From Acinetobacter sp. ANC 4169 (GTDB lineage: Bacteria > Pseudomonadota > Gammaproteobacteria > Pseudomonadales > Moraxellaceae), in the NCBI RefSeq assembly GCF_002135355.1, contig NZ_NEGE01000007.1:62001-126000 (forward strand): 64,000 bases of DNA. Direction: 5' to 3'. Both the position numbers and the translations under genes were made by a program. Positions 20,274 to 30,933 of the stretch are shown in pieces. Below the pieces are notes generated by a model, which did not search any database, was not told the origin of the DNA, and saw only the letters and a list, made by a program, of their open reading frames with translations. Positions within the stretch are counted from its first letter, which is position 1, and each line of letters opens with the position of its first letter.

Positions 20274-21464
20274 TTATTTACGTTGCTGATTTTTCAAGTA
20301 ATCTTGAATACTCATTGGCGTTGGACGTGCTGAACCAACTGCTGGAGATGGTGTGGCTGCGGCCTCATTTTGCTGACGCTGAATGGCTGGCACATCATCA
20401 TCTTCAACCACAGCATGCGCCACATGATTAGTAGGACGTGTTGCAGACTGTACTGATGGACGTTTAACCGCCTCTGCTGAATCTGCTGAATTACGGGTCA
20501 AACCTGTCGCAATCACCGTTACGCTCAATTCATCACGTGCATCCGGATCAAATACCGTACCGTAGAACACCTGACCTTCATCCAGATCGACAATCTGATT
20601 GACTACATCGGTAATTTCTTCAATTTCACCAAAAGTCACATCATCACCACCGGTCACGTTAATTAAAATGCCTTTGGCATTCATAATAGTCACGTTATCC
20701 AAGAGTGGACTACGAATTGCTTGTTCAGCCGCCTGACGCGCACGGGTTTCACCACGACCTGAACCCACACCCATCATCGCATAACCACGCGTACTCATGG
20801 CGGTTTTCAAATCGGCGAAGTCAAGGTTGATATGACCTGGGCGAACGACAAGATCGAAGATACTACGTACCGCATTGAGCAATACATCATCGGCTTTTTT
20901 ATACGCGTCTTTCATTGAAATATCGCGGAATACTTTAAGCAAACGCTGGTTAGGAATAATGATTAAAGAATCGACATGCGCTTCTAAAGCTTCAATGCCT
21001 TTTTCAGCAGACTGTTGACGGCGTTTACCTTCAAAGTTAAATGGCGTAGTGACCACACCTACAGTCAAAATACCCATTTCTTTGGCAATTTCAGCAACTA
21101 CTGGCGCAGCACCGGTACCTGTACCACCACCCATACCGGCGGTGACGAATACCATGTCGGTACCTTCAAGGTGTTGGCGAATGATTTCACGGCTTTCTTC
21201 AGCAGCGGTTTGACCCACTTGAGGATTTGCACCGGCACCCAGACCACGTGTGCTTTGCTCGCCTAACTGAATTTTGAATTGGGCATTCATACGGTCTAAA
21301 GCTTGTTTGTCCGTATTGGCGCAAACAAATTTTACCCCTTGAATGTCAGATTCAAGCATATGTTGTACAGCATTACCACCAGCACCACCAACACCAAATA
21401 CAGTGAAACGGGCTTGACCGTTGCTATCGTTTTGATCATCTTCTAAAAATTCAAATGAGGCCAT
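20274..21464 (-). CDS. ftsZ: Cell division protein FtsZ
   Basis: Tubulin-like GTPase that forms the Z ring. The GTP-binding G-box is [13 protein letters not shown], preceded by [14 protein letters not shown]; the synergy-loop region carries [12 protein letters not shown] variable linker from about residue 325 ends in the partner-binding tail [14 protein letters not shown]. The start is taken as ATG 21464 ([10 protein letters not shown]), with AAAGG just upstream, giving 396 aa; an upstream in-frame start at 21500 would add 12 residues without family support. Confidence 0.98.
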   Translation of the reverse strand: MASFEFLEDDQNDSNGQARFTVFGVGGAGGNAVQHMLESDIQGVKFVCANTDKQALDRMNAQFKIQLGEQSTRGLGAGANPQVGQTAAEESREIIRQHLEGTDMVFVTAGMGGGTGTGAAPVVAEIAKEMGILTVGVVTTPFNFEGKRRQQSAEKGIEALEAHVDSLIIIPNQRLLKVFRDISMKDAYKKADDVLLNAVRSIFDLVVRPGHINLDFADLKTAMSTRGYAMMGVGSGRGETRARQAAEQAIRSPLLDNVTIMNAKGILINVTGGDDVTFGEIEEITDVVNQIVDLDEGQVFYGTVFDPDARDELSVTVIATGLTRNSADSAEAVKRPSVQSATRPTNHVAHAVVEDDDVPAIQRQQNEAAATPSPAVGSARPTPMSIQDYLKNQQRK

Positions 21465-21623
21465 GACCTTTGGATTTCCTAATTCGTAATTGGCAGTCAC
21501 TTAAGCCCGTATACTGCCTTGATCTTAATAAAAATTGAGTTTAGGATGCTGCCCAACCTCATGCTTGTCAAGTACAAGCCGTTAGACGTACAACTTCCTT
21601 ACAATATTCCCAATAAATTTCAC

Positions 21624-22886
21624 TTAAAATATCGATTTTAACTGATTGTTTAATGCTGACCATGCCCGACCTACCCGCTTAAAAACAGTCAGTTTTTCAG
21701 GGTCTGTCGCTTCTACAATGGTATCTTGCGTATCACTTTGGCTAAACATCAATAAACCGGCAGCAGTCGTATATTGTGAACGACGTAAAGCAGCTTGATT
21801 CTGTTCGTCAGCATGCACTTGTACTGGTGGATTACCCAAATGCGCTGAAACCCCCAACATATGACGTGCCAAATTAACCATGCCTTCAATTTGACTGGCA
21901 TCACCGGTCAGTACCACACCATGATACAAACCATGAATAGCCCCATTACGCTGTAACTCCTGATGAACCTGAGTCAGAATTTCTTCATAACGCGCAATAA
22001 TGATTTCCGCCAGTTCAATGCGGCTGATGGTTTGCGGTCCATCAATGCCCTGAAATTGAATCATATGGTCAGGTTTTACCACTTTCAGGTCAACACAGCC
22101 ATACAACAATTTCAGGCGTTCAGCTTCTTCAGTCGTAGTTTGCAATACTGCAGCAATATCACGGGTGACATGTTCACCACCACGTTGCAAAGTATGCGTC
22201 AATGCCAGACGACCATCTAGATACACGGCAATATTGGTGGTACCGGCACCAATATCGACCAAGCATACACCATATTCTTTTTCATCTTTCAGCAAACTGG
22301 CTTCAGCAGTCGCCAAACAAGAGACCACCATTTTCTCGACGCCAATATTGGCCCCTTTCAGCGCACGATCCAGATTCTGCATGGTGCTGATTGGCAACAT
22401 CATGAGCTGATAATGCCCCATCATGCTATGGGCAGACATGCGAATCGGATTTTGCACCCATTCAGCAGAATCGTCCAATTCAAAACCTAAAGGTACCGCA
22501 CTGACCAGATAATGATCTGAAGTCAGATGACTGGCTTTGGCCAACTCGAGCGCACGGACCACTTCACTTGTTGTAATTGTATGGTCACTATTTTCAATAG
22601 GTGTACGACCAGAGGCATAAAAGCTTTTTAATTCTGCACTTGGAATTGAAATCCAAGCGGAATGCACCCGGCATTCAGCCATATCTTCTGCTTCTTGTAC
22701 GGCATTTTTAATTGCAGTGATGACCTTGTCGAGACTAACAATTTTCCCTTTATTCATGCCTCGGTTACGAGCGGTTGCCATCCCAATCACTTGGATATTG
22801 TCTGGCGCATGTACCTTACCAATCAAAACTGAAACTTTGTGTGTCCCAATGTCAATCGCAACAACCGAGGGAACAGCTTCATTCAT
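21624..22886 (-). CDS. ftsA: Cell division protein FtsA
   Basis: Actin-fold ATPase that tethers FtsZ to the membrane. It has 420 aa, with the phosphate-1 motif VVAIDIGTHKVSVLIG, the SHS2 1C domain, phosphate-2 LVDIGAGTTNIAVY and the adenosine loop GVVLTGDASQIEG. The C-terminal amphipathic helix (RAWSALNNQLKSIF) is the membrane-targeting sequence. It lies between ftsQ and ftsZ in the standard order; the 159 bp before ftsZ leave room for an extra promoter. Confidence 0.97.
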   Translation of the reverse strand: MNEAVPSVVAIDIGTHKVSVLIGKVHAPDNIQVIGMATARNRGMNKGKIVSLDKVITAIKNAVQEAEDMAECRVHSAWISIPSAELKSFYASGRTPIENSDHTITTSEVVRALELAKASHLTSDHYLVSAVPLGFELDDSAEWVQNPIRMSAHSMMGHYQLMMLPISTMQNLDRALKGANIGVEKMVVSCLATAEASLLKDEKEYGVCLVDIGAGTTNIAVYLDGRLALTHTLQRGGEHVTRDIAAVLQTTTEEAERLKLLYGCVDLKVVKPDHMIQFQGIDGPQTISRIELAEIIIARYEEILTQVHQELQRNGAIHGLYHGVVLTGDASQIEGMVNLARHMLGVSAHLGNPPVQVHADEQNQAALRRSQYTTAAGLLMFSQSDTQDTIVEATDPEKLTVFKRVGRAWSALNNQLKSIF

Positions 22887-22957
22887 TATCTACTACTACC
22901 ATTACGTGTTTAGTTAATTTATGGCCTTAAGCCTCTATTTTATATAAAGCCGCTCAA

Positions 22958-23812
22958 TTATGGCTTTACCATTCTCGCATCTGCAATGGTTGTGTCATCA
23001 ATCGTTACAACAAAATGACCATTTACAATATTCGGCGGTGCCGAATTCTTCCATTGTATGGCCAATCCATTTCGATAGCGCAAGTCCACTGACGAAATTT
23101 TAGCCCAAACTGGTTTTAAATCACTTTGTGCCAGATGACTCAAGCGTTGAAGTTTACCCATGGTCTGATCCTGATCTACAATAATGCGTAAACCTGAATC
23201 AAACTGCATGAACCAGGTCATACGTTCTGTTAAATATAATTCTTTTAAACGAACATTGACCGGCAGGAATAACTGATTAATTTCATTGTAACGACGCATC
23301 ATCATTTTTGACTGAGACGCGGGGCCATGCAGCAAAGGCAATTTCTGGTTATTTTGCGGAACCACTTCTGCAAAAATATCACCACTATCACTCAATAGTC
23401 GCCCGGTTCCCCAACGGGCAATGGCATGCCGCGGCATCACTCGCACACGAATTGAATTTGGCCATGCGCGTGAGACCACCACGCGATCGACCCAAGACAA
23501 CTCTAAAGCCTGATCCCGGATTTGTTCCAGATCAGAAGTAAAATAATTTTCCGTTACTTTGGGTGCTACATGGGTCGTGACCTGGCGATTTTCAGCCTCT
23601 GAACGGGTACCCACCACATTCAGTTCTGCCACCCGCGCATCAGTCATGACGCCATACAGACCATATACCCCCACAGCCAATACCACAAGTGCAACCAGCA
23701 TCAATAACCAGCCACCCAGATTCGTAAGCTTTTCCTTACGTGTAGGTGGCTTATCATGGATGGAGGTAATTGCTGCTCGTTTACGACGCATTGAAGCAGG
23801 GAGTTGAGCCAT
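22958..23812 (-). CDS. ftsQ: Cell division protein FtsQ
   Basis: Bitopic division protein linking early and late divisome parts. It has 284 aa: a cytoplasmic basic tail, one membrane helix (GGWLLMLVALVVLAVGVYGLY, about residues 33-53), a POTRA domain (VAELNVVG...VDRVVVSRAWPNSIRVRV) and a C-terminal beta domain. It starts 3 bp after ddlB ends, so translation is likely coupled. Confidence 0.95.
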   Translation of the reverse strand: MAQLPASMRRKRAAITSIHDKPPTRKEKLTNLGGWLLMLVALVVLAVGVYGLYGVMTDARVAELNVVGTRSEAENRQVTTHVAPKVTENYFTSDLEQIRDQALELSWVDRVVVSRAWPNSIRVRVMPRHAIARWGTGRLLSDSGDIFAEVVPQNNQKLPLLHGPASQSKMMMRRYNEINQLFLPVNVRLKELYLTERMTWFMQFDSGLRIIVDQDQTMGKLQRLSHLAQSDLKPVWAKISSVDLRYRNGLAIQWKNSAPPNIVNGHFVVTIDDTTIADARMVKP

Positions 23813-23815
23813 AGT

Positions 23816-24745
23816 TTAGTGAGCCGCAGCCGTTAAAGTTTGTTCTAAAATAGCCACACACAATTCATCAAAACTATAACCAATAGCTTTGGCAGCCTTT
23901 GGTACCAGTGAATGACTGGTCATGCCCGGAACAGTATTCACTTCCAATAACCAGAAGTTGCCCTGTTCATCCTGCATGGCATCAATACGCCCCCAACCAC
24001 TTGCACCTACGGCCTGGAAAGCACGTAAACACAACGCTTGCAGACGCTTTTCTTCATCTTCGCTTAAGCCGCATGGAATGCCATACTGCACATCATTACG
24101 GTTGTATTTGGCTTCATAATCATAGAATGCCACATCTTTTGGTGGTTCCAAGCGAATGATTGGCAAAGCCTGACCATTTAAAATCACAATGGTGAACTCA
24201 CGGCCAGTGATCCATTTTTCTGCCATCACCACAGCATCATGTTCAGTCGCCTTGGTAATCGCATCGGCAAAGTCTTCTTTACGTTCAACTTTACTCATGC
24301 CAATACTTGAGCCTTCATGTACCGGCTTGATAATGAATGGCAGACCGATACTGTCCACAATGGCATCCAGATCAGAATCTTTGGTCACAATGCGATATGG
24401 CGCAGTTGGCAGTTCTGAACCTTGCCATACCTGCTTGGTTTTCACCTTGTCCATACCGATAGCAGAACCTTGTACACCGGTACCGGTATAAGGCAGGTTC
24501 AACCACTCCAGCGTCCCCTGAATTTGACCATCTTCCCCACCACGACCATGCAGCACAATAAAGGCACGGTCATAGTTGACCAGTTCAGTCACACTGCGTT
24601 CTTGAGGATCAAAAGCTTCGGCATTCACCCCCGAGCGTACCAATGCTTCAAGCACCGCCTTACCACTATCTAGAGAAACCTCGCGCTCAGCCGATTTACC
24701 ACCAAGCAACACGGCAACTTTGCCGAATTTTGAAGCATTTGCCAC
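23816..24745 (-). CDS. ddlB: D-alanine--D-alanine ligase
   Basis: ATP-grasp enzyme making D-Ala-D-Ala for peptidoglycan precursors. Key parts: VAVLLGGKSAEREVSLDSG at the N terminus, GRGGEDGQIQG, IKPVHEGSSIGMSKV and the Mg-binding WLLEVNTVPGMTSHSLVP. The start is GTG 24745 (VANASKFG), because AAGGA sits 7 nt upstream and the family begins here; this gives 309 aa. A longer reading from 24796 is disfavoured. Confidence 0.96.
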   Translation of the reverse strand: MANASKFGKVAVLLGGKSAEREVSLDSGKAVLEALVRSGVNAEAFDPQERSVTELVNYDRAFIVLHGRGGEDGQIQGTLEWLNLPYTGTGVQGSAIGMDKVKTKQVWQGSELPTAPYRIVTKDSDLDAIVDSIGLPFIIKPVHEGSSIGMSKVERKEDFADAITKATEHDAVVMAEKWITGREFTIVILNGQALPIIRLEPPKDVAFYDYEAKYNRNDVQYGIPCGLSEDEEKRLQALCLRAFQAVGASGWGRIDAMQDEQGNFWLLEVNTVPGMTSHSLVPKAAKAIGYSFDELCVAILEQTLTAAAH

Positions 24746-24801
24746 GTTTATATCCTTAAACTTTATAACTGAACGATCACATTCAAAATCACACAAGGTG
24801 A

Positions 24802-26250
24802 TTATTTTAAATACAATTTATTTTGTGCAAGATCAATTGAGATAGCACCCACATTACCTGCGCCTTGCGTTAATAACAAGTCATTTGCCTGTAACACTTT
24901 TTGCATCGCATTGGGTAAATTGCCATCTACAGGATCAATTAAAATCGGTTCAACATCACCGCGTAAACGAATGCTGCGTGCCAAGCTACGGCTATCTGCA
25001 CCCACAATCGGTTTCTCACCCGCAGGATACACTTCTAGCAATAACAATTGGTCAACTTGTGACAATACATCGACGAAGTCATCAAAGCAGTCGCGGGTAC
25101 GGCTGAAGCGGTGCGGCTGGAACATCATCACCAGGCGACGGTCTGGATGACTTTGACGCGCAGCTTTAATGGTGGCTTCCACTTCTTTAGGATGGTGACC
25201 ATAGTCATCTACCAGTTTCACATTACCACCTTCCAGCTCAAATTCACCTTGAACCTGAAAGCGACGGCCTACCCCGCTAAAGCCTTCTAATGCACGGCAG
25301 ATCGCGCCATCAGAAACGCCTTCATCTGTTGCGATACCAATTGCCGCCAAGGCATTCAGTACATTGTGCAAACCAGGCTGATTGACAGTCACACGGAGCG
25401 GTTCACGACCTTTACGCAATACGGTAAAGTGAGTACGCATACCGTCCTGATCAACCTCGACAGCACGGATGTCATTATCTTCATTAAAGCCGTAGGTTAA
25501 AAGTGGACGGCCAATACGCGGCATAATTTCACGAATGTTGGCATCATCACCACACACCACCGCCAAGCCGTAGAATGGAAGTTTCTGCAAGAACTGTACA
25601 AAAGTATCTTTTAAAACATCAAAGCTACCACCATAAGTGTCCATATGATCGGCATCAATATTGGTCACGATGGTTGCCATAGGCTGCAAGTGCAAGAATG
25701 AAGCATCGGATTCATCTGCTTCGGCCACGATATAACGACTAGCACCCAGCGCAGCATTCACCCCGGTACGGTTCAGCAAGCCACCGATCACGTAAGTTGG
25801 ATCAAGATTTTCTTCTGCCAGCATACAAGTCACCAAACTTGTAGTCGTGGTTTTACCATGGGTACCGGCAACAGCAATACCATGACGATAGCGCATCAAC
25901 TCACCCAGCATTTCTGCACGGCGAACCACTGGAATACGGCTTTCAATGGCAGCCTTAATTTCCGGATTTTCAGGATCAATCGCCGTTGAAACGACCAGTA
26001 CATTGGCATCTTTGATATTTTCTGCCGCATGGCCGATATAAACCTTGATGCCATTTTCTTCGAGTTGCGCCGTGGTTTTAGATGCTTTGATGTCTGAACC
26101 AGACACTTGATAACCTTGGTTCTTCAATACTTCTGCGATGCCACACATCCCTGCACCGCCGATCCCGACAAAATGAATGTGTTTGATACGGCGCATTTCA
26201 GGCACTTTGATTAATTTTTTTGCTTGCTCAACAGGACTAGATGGAGACAT
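24802..26250 (-). CDS. murC: UDP-N-acetylmuramate--L-alanine ligase
   Basis: Adds L-Ala to UDP-MurNAc, the first amino acid of the stem peptide. Full length at 482 aa. The N-terminal nucleotide-sugar loop is [17 protein letters not shown], the P-loop [11 protein letters not shown], with later EADESDASF and [13 protein letters not shown]. It is 12 bp downstream of murG and 56 bp upstream of ddlB, within one minus-strand run. Confidence 0.98.
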   Translation of the reverse strand: MSPSSPVEQAKKLIKVPEMRRIKHIHFVGIGGAGMCGIAEVLKNQGYQVSGSDIKASKTTAQLEENGIKVYIGHAAENIKDANVLVVSTAIDPENPEIKAAIESRIPVVRRAEMLGELMRYRHGIAVAGTHGKTTTTSLVTCMLAEENLDPTYVIGGLLNRTGVNAALGASRYIVAEADESDASFLHLQPMATIVTNIDADHMDTYGGSFDVLKDTFVQFLQKLPFYGLAVVCGDDANIREIMPRIGRPLLTYGFNEDNDIRAVEVDQDGMRTHFTVLRKGREPLRVTVNQPGLHNVLNALAAIGIATDEGVSDGAICRALEGFSGVGRRFQVQGEFELEGGNVKLVDDYGHHPKEVEATIKAARQSHPDRRLVMMFQPHRFSRTRDCFDDFVDVLSQVDQLLLLEVYPAGEKPIVGADSRSLARSIRLRGDVEPILIDPVDGNLPNAMQKVLQANDLLLTQGAGNVGAISIDLAQNKLYLK

Positions 26251-26262
26251 ATATTACTCTAA

Positions 26263-27360
26263 TTACAATTCTTGAATTAAACGAACCACGTGTTGGGTTG
26301 CATCTGGTTGAGCCTGTTGACGTGCCTTGACTGCCATTGCAGACAACAATTGGCGATTCATCAACGGGGCTAAAAGTTCTTTTAAACTGTCTGGTGTTAA
26401 GGTGCTTTGTGGACAAATTTTTGCAGCACCGCTATTGGCTAAGAATTTGGCATTGGCAGTTTGGTGGTCATCCACCGCGCTTGGTAACGGCACAAAAACC
26501 GCTGCCACACCTGCGGTAGCAATTTCAGTGACGGTTAAAGCGCCGGCACGACAAATAATCAAGTCTGCATTGGAATAGGCTTGAGCCATATCTTCAATAA
26601 ATGGCTGTACCTCGACATTTAATGAAGCCGGTTTATCAACATAGCGTGCTTGCGTGGCATCGGCATGGTTTTGACCACATTGATGATAAACATTCAACGG
26701 TACATTCAGCTGTTTTAAGGCTTCCGGTACACGCTCATTCAGCGCCTGTGCACCCAAGGAACCACCAACAATTAAAATACGCAGCGCTAAACCTGCTTTT
26801 TCCCGCTCCTGGTAACGCCAGGACGGACTTAAAATATCGGTAATTTCTTTACGTACCGGATTGCCTGTAGTGACTATTTTGGCACTTGCCGGAAAAGTAT
26901 TGGGAAAAGCCTGACACACGGTTTTTGCGATACGCGATAACTGGGTATTGGTAAAACCGGCAATGGCATTTTGCTCATGAATAAGCACGGGAATACCCAA
27001 GGCACGCGCTGCCAGTCCACCCGGGCCTGCAACATAACCGCCAAAACCGGCAACAGCATCGACTTTTAGCTGTTTCATGTAGCGCATGGCACTTAAAGTG
27101 GCTTTTAAAATTTTAAAAGGTGCCAATAACTTACGTACTGCACCATTGCCGCGTACACCTTGAATATCAATCTGGTAAATTGGAATATTGTGATTTTTTA
27201 ATAAGCGGTTTTCCATGCCGGTTGGTGTTGCCAGCCAAGACACTTGAATCCCTTGCTGCTGTAATTCTTTGGCAACAGCAAGTGCTGGAAAAACATGCCC
27301 GCCAGTTCCGGCAGCCATCATCATCACATGTTTCGGCTTTGTTTGCGTTGCTTCGGTCAC
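26263..27360 (-). CDS. murG: Lipid II synthase (GlcNAc transferase) MurG
   Basis: Membrane-associated glycosyltransferase that converts lipid I to lipid II. It has 365 aa, with the glycine-rich MAAGTGGHVFPALAVA, VAGFGGYVAGPGGLAARALG and the C-terminal UDP-GlcNAc site ADLIICRAGALTVTEIA. It is the first gene of murG-murC-ddlB-ftsQ-ftsA-ftsZ here; murD, ftsW and murB are not in the window, so the classical dcw cluster is split in this organism. Confidence 0.97.
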   Translation of the reverse strand: MTEATQTKPKHVMMMAAGTGGHVFPALAVAKELQQQGIQVSWLATPTGMENRLLKNHNIPIYQIDIQGVRGNGAVRKLLAPFKILKATLSAMRYMKQLKVDAVAGFGGYVAGPGGLAARALGIPVLIHEQNAIAGFTNTQLSRIAKTVCQAFPNTFPASAKIVTTGNPVRKEITDILSPSWRYQEREKAGLALRILIVGGSLGAQALNERVPEALKQLNVPLNVYHQCGQNHADATQARYVDKPASLNVEVQPFIEDMAQAYSNADLIICRAGALTVTEIATAGVAAVFVPLPSAVDDHQTANAKFLANSGAAKICPQSTLTPDSLKELLAPLMNRQLLSAMAVKARQQAQPDATQHVVRLIQEL

Positions 27361-27695
27361 AGTCTAATTCTTCAATTCTAAAATAGGGATAACGAGATTT
27401 GATTTTAAGCCAACAATTGTAATCACAAACGCATAACCGTGAAAGGTTATTTACTTTTTTTCAACATGCGTTTCATTGTTTTTTTCTTCAGATTTTAAAG
27501 TTTAAACTAGTTTTATTATTAATCGAGCAAAAATATACATTTTTATGCGTTGTTCACCGCATTTTGTGCGCTATTTTTTTTACCCGGTCCATCAATTCGC
27601 GCCAATATCTCCCGACCCAAATAAAAAATCGGATAAATAAATAAGACAAATAAAAAGAGCCCCTTCTTAGGAGCTCTGATGGATCAAAATAATGC
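27361..27695. other. Intergenic region between murG and gshB
   Basis: 335 bp without a supported gene. It contains the gshB terminator at one end and must hold the promoter of the murG-ftsZ run. AT-rich stretches around 27480-27550 (TTATTATTAATCG) could be part of it, but no convincing -35/-10 pair stands out. Confidence 0.5.
27650..27677 (-). terminator. Intrinsic terminator of gshB
   Basis: On the minus strand AGAGCUCC pairs with GGGGCUCU (one G-U pair), followed by UUUUUAUUU; 19 bp after the gshB stop. Confidence 0.85.
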
Positions 27696-28640
27696 TTAAG
27701 CTTTTATACCCGCTTCCAGAACGGCAAATAAATCGTCGGCAATTGAAGTTCCAAACTGGTTATCAATTTCACGAATACAGGTTGGACTGGTAACATTAAT
27801 TTCCGTCACGTAATTGCCAATCACATCCAGACCGACAAAAACCAGACCTTTTTCGCGCAAATAAGGTCCTACTTTTGCTGCAATGGCTTTGTCATTTTCA
27901 GAAATTGGACGCGCTTGTCCCAAGCCACCTGCTGCCAGATTGCCGCGCACTTCACCATTTTGCGGAATACGGGCCAAGCAGTAAGGTACTGGTTCACCAT
28001 TTACCATCAGGATACGTTTATCCCCTTCCACAATTTCAGGAATATAACGCTGTGCCATAATCGGGCGGGTACCGTTATTGGTCAGCATTTCAATGGTAGA
28101 TCCAATATTTATGCCATCTTGATACAAACGGAAAATGCCTGTACCCCCCATGCCATCCAGTGGTTTTACAATCACATCCACCTGTTCTTTCAGAAACTCG
28201 CGAATCAAACTTTCATTTGAGGTCACTAAAGTTGGAACCTGAAGTTCAGGAAACTGAGTGGCGAAGAGTTTTTCGTTGCAGTCGCGCAGGCTTTGCGGCT
28301 TGTTGATAATCCACGCCCCTTCACGTTCGGCCTGTTCCAGAATATAAGTGGTATACACAAAGTTCATATCGAACGGTGGGTCTTTACGCATCAGTACCAC
28401 GTCATAAGCCGCGATGGACTCTTTTTTCTTTTCACCTAGCTCAAAATAATGATCGTAATCTTCAAATACTTTAAGTGGTGAAATTAAGCCAAAGGCTTTG
28501 CCTTGTTCGATATACAAGTCTTGCTGCAATGCATAAGCCAGTTCATGCCCACGGCGTGATGCTGCCCAGAGCATGGCCATAGAGGAATCTTTTTTCAGGT
28601 TTACATTTTCGATGGGATCCATCACAACAAGTACGCGCAT
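27696..28640 (-). CDS. gshB: Glutathione synthetase
   Basis: ATP-grasp ligase joining gamma-Glu-Cys and glycine. It has 314 aa, matching E. coli GshB. Visible: MRVLVVMDPIENVNLKKDSS, DVIVKPLDGMGGTGIFR (ATP-grasp loop), GGLGQARPISENDK and the metal-binding end EINVTSPTCIREID. It precedes murG but is closed by its own terminator. The first pathway enzyme, gshA, is about 21 kb away in the same window. Confidence 0.97.
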   Translation of the reverse strand: MRVLVVMDPIENVNLKKDSSMAMLWAASRRGHELAYALQQDLYIEQGKAFGLISPLKVFEDYDHYFELGEKKKESIAAYDVVLMRKDPPFDMNFVYTTYILEQAEREGAWIINKPQSLRDCNEKLFATQFPELQVPTLVTSNESLIREFLKEQVDVIVKPLDGMGGTGIFRLYQDGINIGSTIEMLTNNGTRPIMAQRYIPEIVEGDKRILMVNGEPVPYCLARIPQNGEVRGNLAAGGLGQARPISENDKAIAAKVGPYLREKGLVFVGLDVIGNYVTEINVTSPTCIREIDNQFGTSIADDLFAVLEAGIKA

Positions 28641-28842
28641 ATCGATCGGCTCAGGTATTTTTAACTTGAGAAAAGTATAGCGGAGATTGACGCAGATGTT
28701 TTCTGATTTTTCGAGATGCTTATCGTCAAGCCATAAAAGCTATTTATGAATTAGAAATCAATTCAATCAATATAAAATTTATTTTTAATTTTCATTAAAT
28801 TACAGTATCTTGTGCTCAATAAAAAAACAAATTGAACTCAAT

Positions 28843-30282
28843 ATGAATCAAACAAAACATTCTTTTCAGTCGGGAATTATTGTTGGGGTAATCGGCAGTT
28901 TATCTGTCGTGGGCTTGAGCTATGCCGGACAACATTTCTATCAAGCACATCAAAAACAACAACTGATCCAACATATTGAAGCTCAAAAGCAACAGTTTGT
29001 CGCACAATTGAATCAGCAATATTTAAATCAAAGCAAAGATAGCGCACAACAACTGATGATCCTGCTGCGCCAGTCATCCCAAATCCAAAAACAGATTGTG
29101 GCCAATTTAAAAGTAGATGACGGCGTAAATTTACATTTTGACCGTATGTTATTGACTGCCGAGATTCAGCCTCACAACAAGATTCCAGCCGAGTTAGCAC
29201 AGCATAAAATTTTCTATCAACCTCAATTTCAGCATGGACAACCCATCACCATATGGCAATGTTTTTCAACTTTAGCTGATGATCTTCGTCCTAAAGACTG
29301 TTTATATCGTCAGGAAGCACCTGAAAGTACCGAGTTATTACGTCAGGCATTGATGGCTGCTGTTTCTGAGACACGCCAAAAATATGATCAAAGCTCAACC
29401 CATACTCCACCGATTGAAACCGAATGCAGTAAATTCAAAGCCAAATTACCGCAAGACTTTGATGTCTTTGCTACAGGCGCCTATTCAGGGCGTGACTCAC
29501 GCTATCAAATTGATGACAGTGGTCACCAAGCCAATGAAATGGATATTTATGTACAGCATAACCGCCCTACTGTGCTGATATTGGGTGCTTATGAACCCGC
29601 CATCTGGAATCTAAAATGGGAAGCCAACACCCATATTGTCGGTGTTATTGCAACTGGCTACCATGCCCAACGTGTATTGGGTTTGCCCAATTCGGTGCCT
29701 GTTCTGGAAACCACAGCACATAATTCGCAATGCGGCTACAGTTATGTGTCGAATGAAAATGCAGCAACTTTAAATCAGCTGTCGCAAAAAATTCTTCAGA
29801 AAGATATTAAAACTGTGGTCGTAGCACAGAATGGACGTGCCAACATTGGCAATATTGGTTTAATCAGTGCCCTAAAATCATCTAATGATAAGACCATTAA
29901 TGACATTATTGATAAAAGCGCGCCACTGGCAGGTCAGGCAGGCATTGATGATGCCGTTGCAAAAGGTCTACTACGTCAGGCAACGCGGGCAGATATTCAG
30001 GCATGGAAAGCGGCTTATAACAGAACAAATAACATCCATACCCCACCTGTTGTGGGCGGTACAGAATCATCTGGAACAGGGATGGAATATGTGCATTTTG
30101 ACAGCGCCTACGTGGTACTTAAAGAAATGACCATTCCTGCTGGACTTTATGGAGCACACTCAGTAACTCTGTTTGTACCTAAAGGTGTGCCACGTCCTAA
30201 AGGCAATCCGGGACATTCTACAATTTATGATATGGGTTCGGGTGGCTGTTACGGTTCAAGTCCCGACTGCCTACGCAACTGA
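28843..30282 (+). CDS. Orphan membrane-anchored protein of unknown function
   Basis: I do not recognise a named function. From ATG 28843 it is 479 aa. One membrane helix (GIIVGVIGSLSVVGLSYAG, about residues 11-29) is followed by a Gln/Lys-rich likely coiled coil (to about 85), then an extracytoplasmic domain. Notable blocks are TVLILGAYEPAIWNLKWEA followed by VGVIATGYHAQRVLGLP (about residues 230-270), KTVVVAQNGRANIGNIG, and a C-terminal VPRPKGNPGHSTIYDMG with cysteines in GGCYGSSPDC. Six or more cysteines suggest disulfides in the periplasm. An upstream in-frame start at 28810 exists. A strong hairpin terminator follows. No neighbour explains it. Confidence 0.8.
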   Translation: MNQTKHSFQSGIIVGVIGSLSVVGLSYAGQHFYQAHQKQQLIQHIEAQKQQFVAQLNQQYLNQSKDSAQQLMILLRQSSQIQKQIVANLKVDDGVNLHFDRMLLTAEIQPHNKIPAELAQHKIFYQPQFQHGQPITIWQCFSTLADDLRPKDCLYRQEAPESTELLRQALMAAVSETRQKYDQSSTHTPPIETECSKFKAKLPQDFDVFATGAYSGRDSRYQIDDSGHQANEMDIYVQHNRPTVLILGAYEPAIWNLKWEANTHIVGVIATGYHAQRVLGLPNSVPVLETTAHNSQCGYSYVSNENAATLNQLSQKILQKDIKTVVVAQNGRANIGNIGLISALKSSNDKTINDIIDKSAPLAGQAGIDDAVAKGLLRQATRADIQAWKAAYNRTNNIHTPPVVGGTESSGTGMEYVHFDSAYVVLKEMTIPAGLYGAHSVTLFVPKGVPRPKGNPGHSTIYDMGSGGCYGSSPDCLRN

Positions 30283-30290
30283 TGCCAAAG

Positions 30291-30324
30291 AGGCTAAAAA
30301 GGGATGAAAGTCCCTTTTTAGCCT
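30291..30324 (+). terminator. Long-stem terminator after the orphan gene
   Basis: Perfect 14-bp stem AGGCTAAAAAGGGA/TCCCTTTTTAGCCT with a 6-nt loop, starting 9 bp after the stop. The T run lies inside the 3' arm, so termination or 3'-end protection are both possible. Confidence 0.75.
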
Positions 30325-30380
30325 TGCTAAAATCGATTCCGCATTTTAACGTTTAGATGTGGAGTGTCTTGGAAAGAAAA

Positions 30381-30572
30381 ATGCAGCAAGCGATTATTGG
30401 TTTTCACTTAGATGAAGAACAGCATTGGGTTGCAGATTTGGCCTGCGGTCATACTCAGCATGTACGGCATGATCCGCCGTGGCAAAACCGTCCTTGGGTG
30501 ATCACTGAACAAGGACGGAAAGAAAAGTTGGGAGTGATGTTGGAGTGTAAGAAATGTGAAGACCCAATTTAA
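30381..30572 (+). CDS. DUF3565 domain protein
   Basis: A 63-aa protein almost entirely covered by DUF3565: FHLDEEQHWVADLACGHTQ, HVRHDPPWQNRPWV and a C-terminal CKKCE. The Cys/His content (CGHxQHVRH, CxxC) looks like a small zinc-binding fold; function is unknown. The start is ATG 30381, with GGAAAG just upstream; a longer form from 30357 is less likely. Confidence 0.85.
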   Translation: MQQAIIGFHLDEEQHWVADLACGHTQHVRHDPPWQNRPWVITEQGRKEKLGVMLECKKCEDPI

Positions 30573-30933
30573 TGATTTCAAGATAAAGAATAAATCATGA
30601 AATATTTATCCAAAATATAATATTACAATCTTATCTAGCCACATTAAAAAAAATGATTTTAATTTTTAAATTGCATAAATTAAAAATGGTTTAAACACCC
30701 CAACACAGATGAATTAAATTATTTAAAAATAAAACCAAAATTAAGTACTCCAACCACCCCAATCTTTATTTAATAAAATAATAATTATATTATCTAAAAT
30801 TAAAAACAACCCCTATTAAATTTTTATTAAAATAATAACTACCAACTCATTTTCAATAAAAAATAAATTATATTTAATCATAAAATAAAAAAAATCATTA
30901 TTAATTTACTTAAAATCCATTCAGTTCAATTAA
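30573..30933. other. Very AT-rich gap after the DUF3565 gene
   Basis: 361 bp with very few G on the plus strand but many isolated C runs (ACACCCC, CCACCCC, CAACCCC). No ORF, RNA or terminator with GC pairs is supported. It forms the left flank of the MarR island. Confidence 0.6.
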
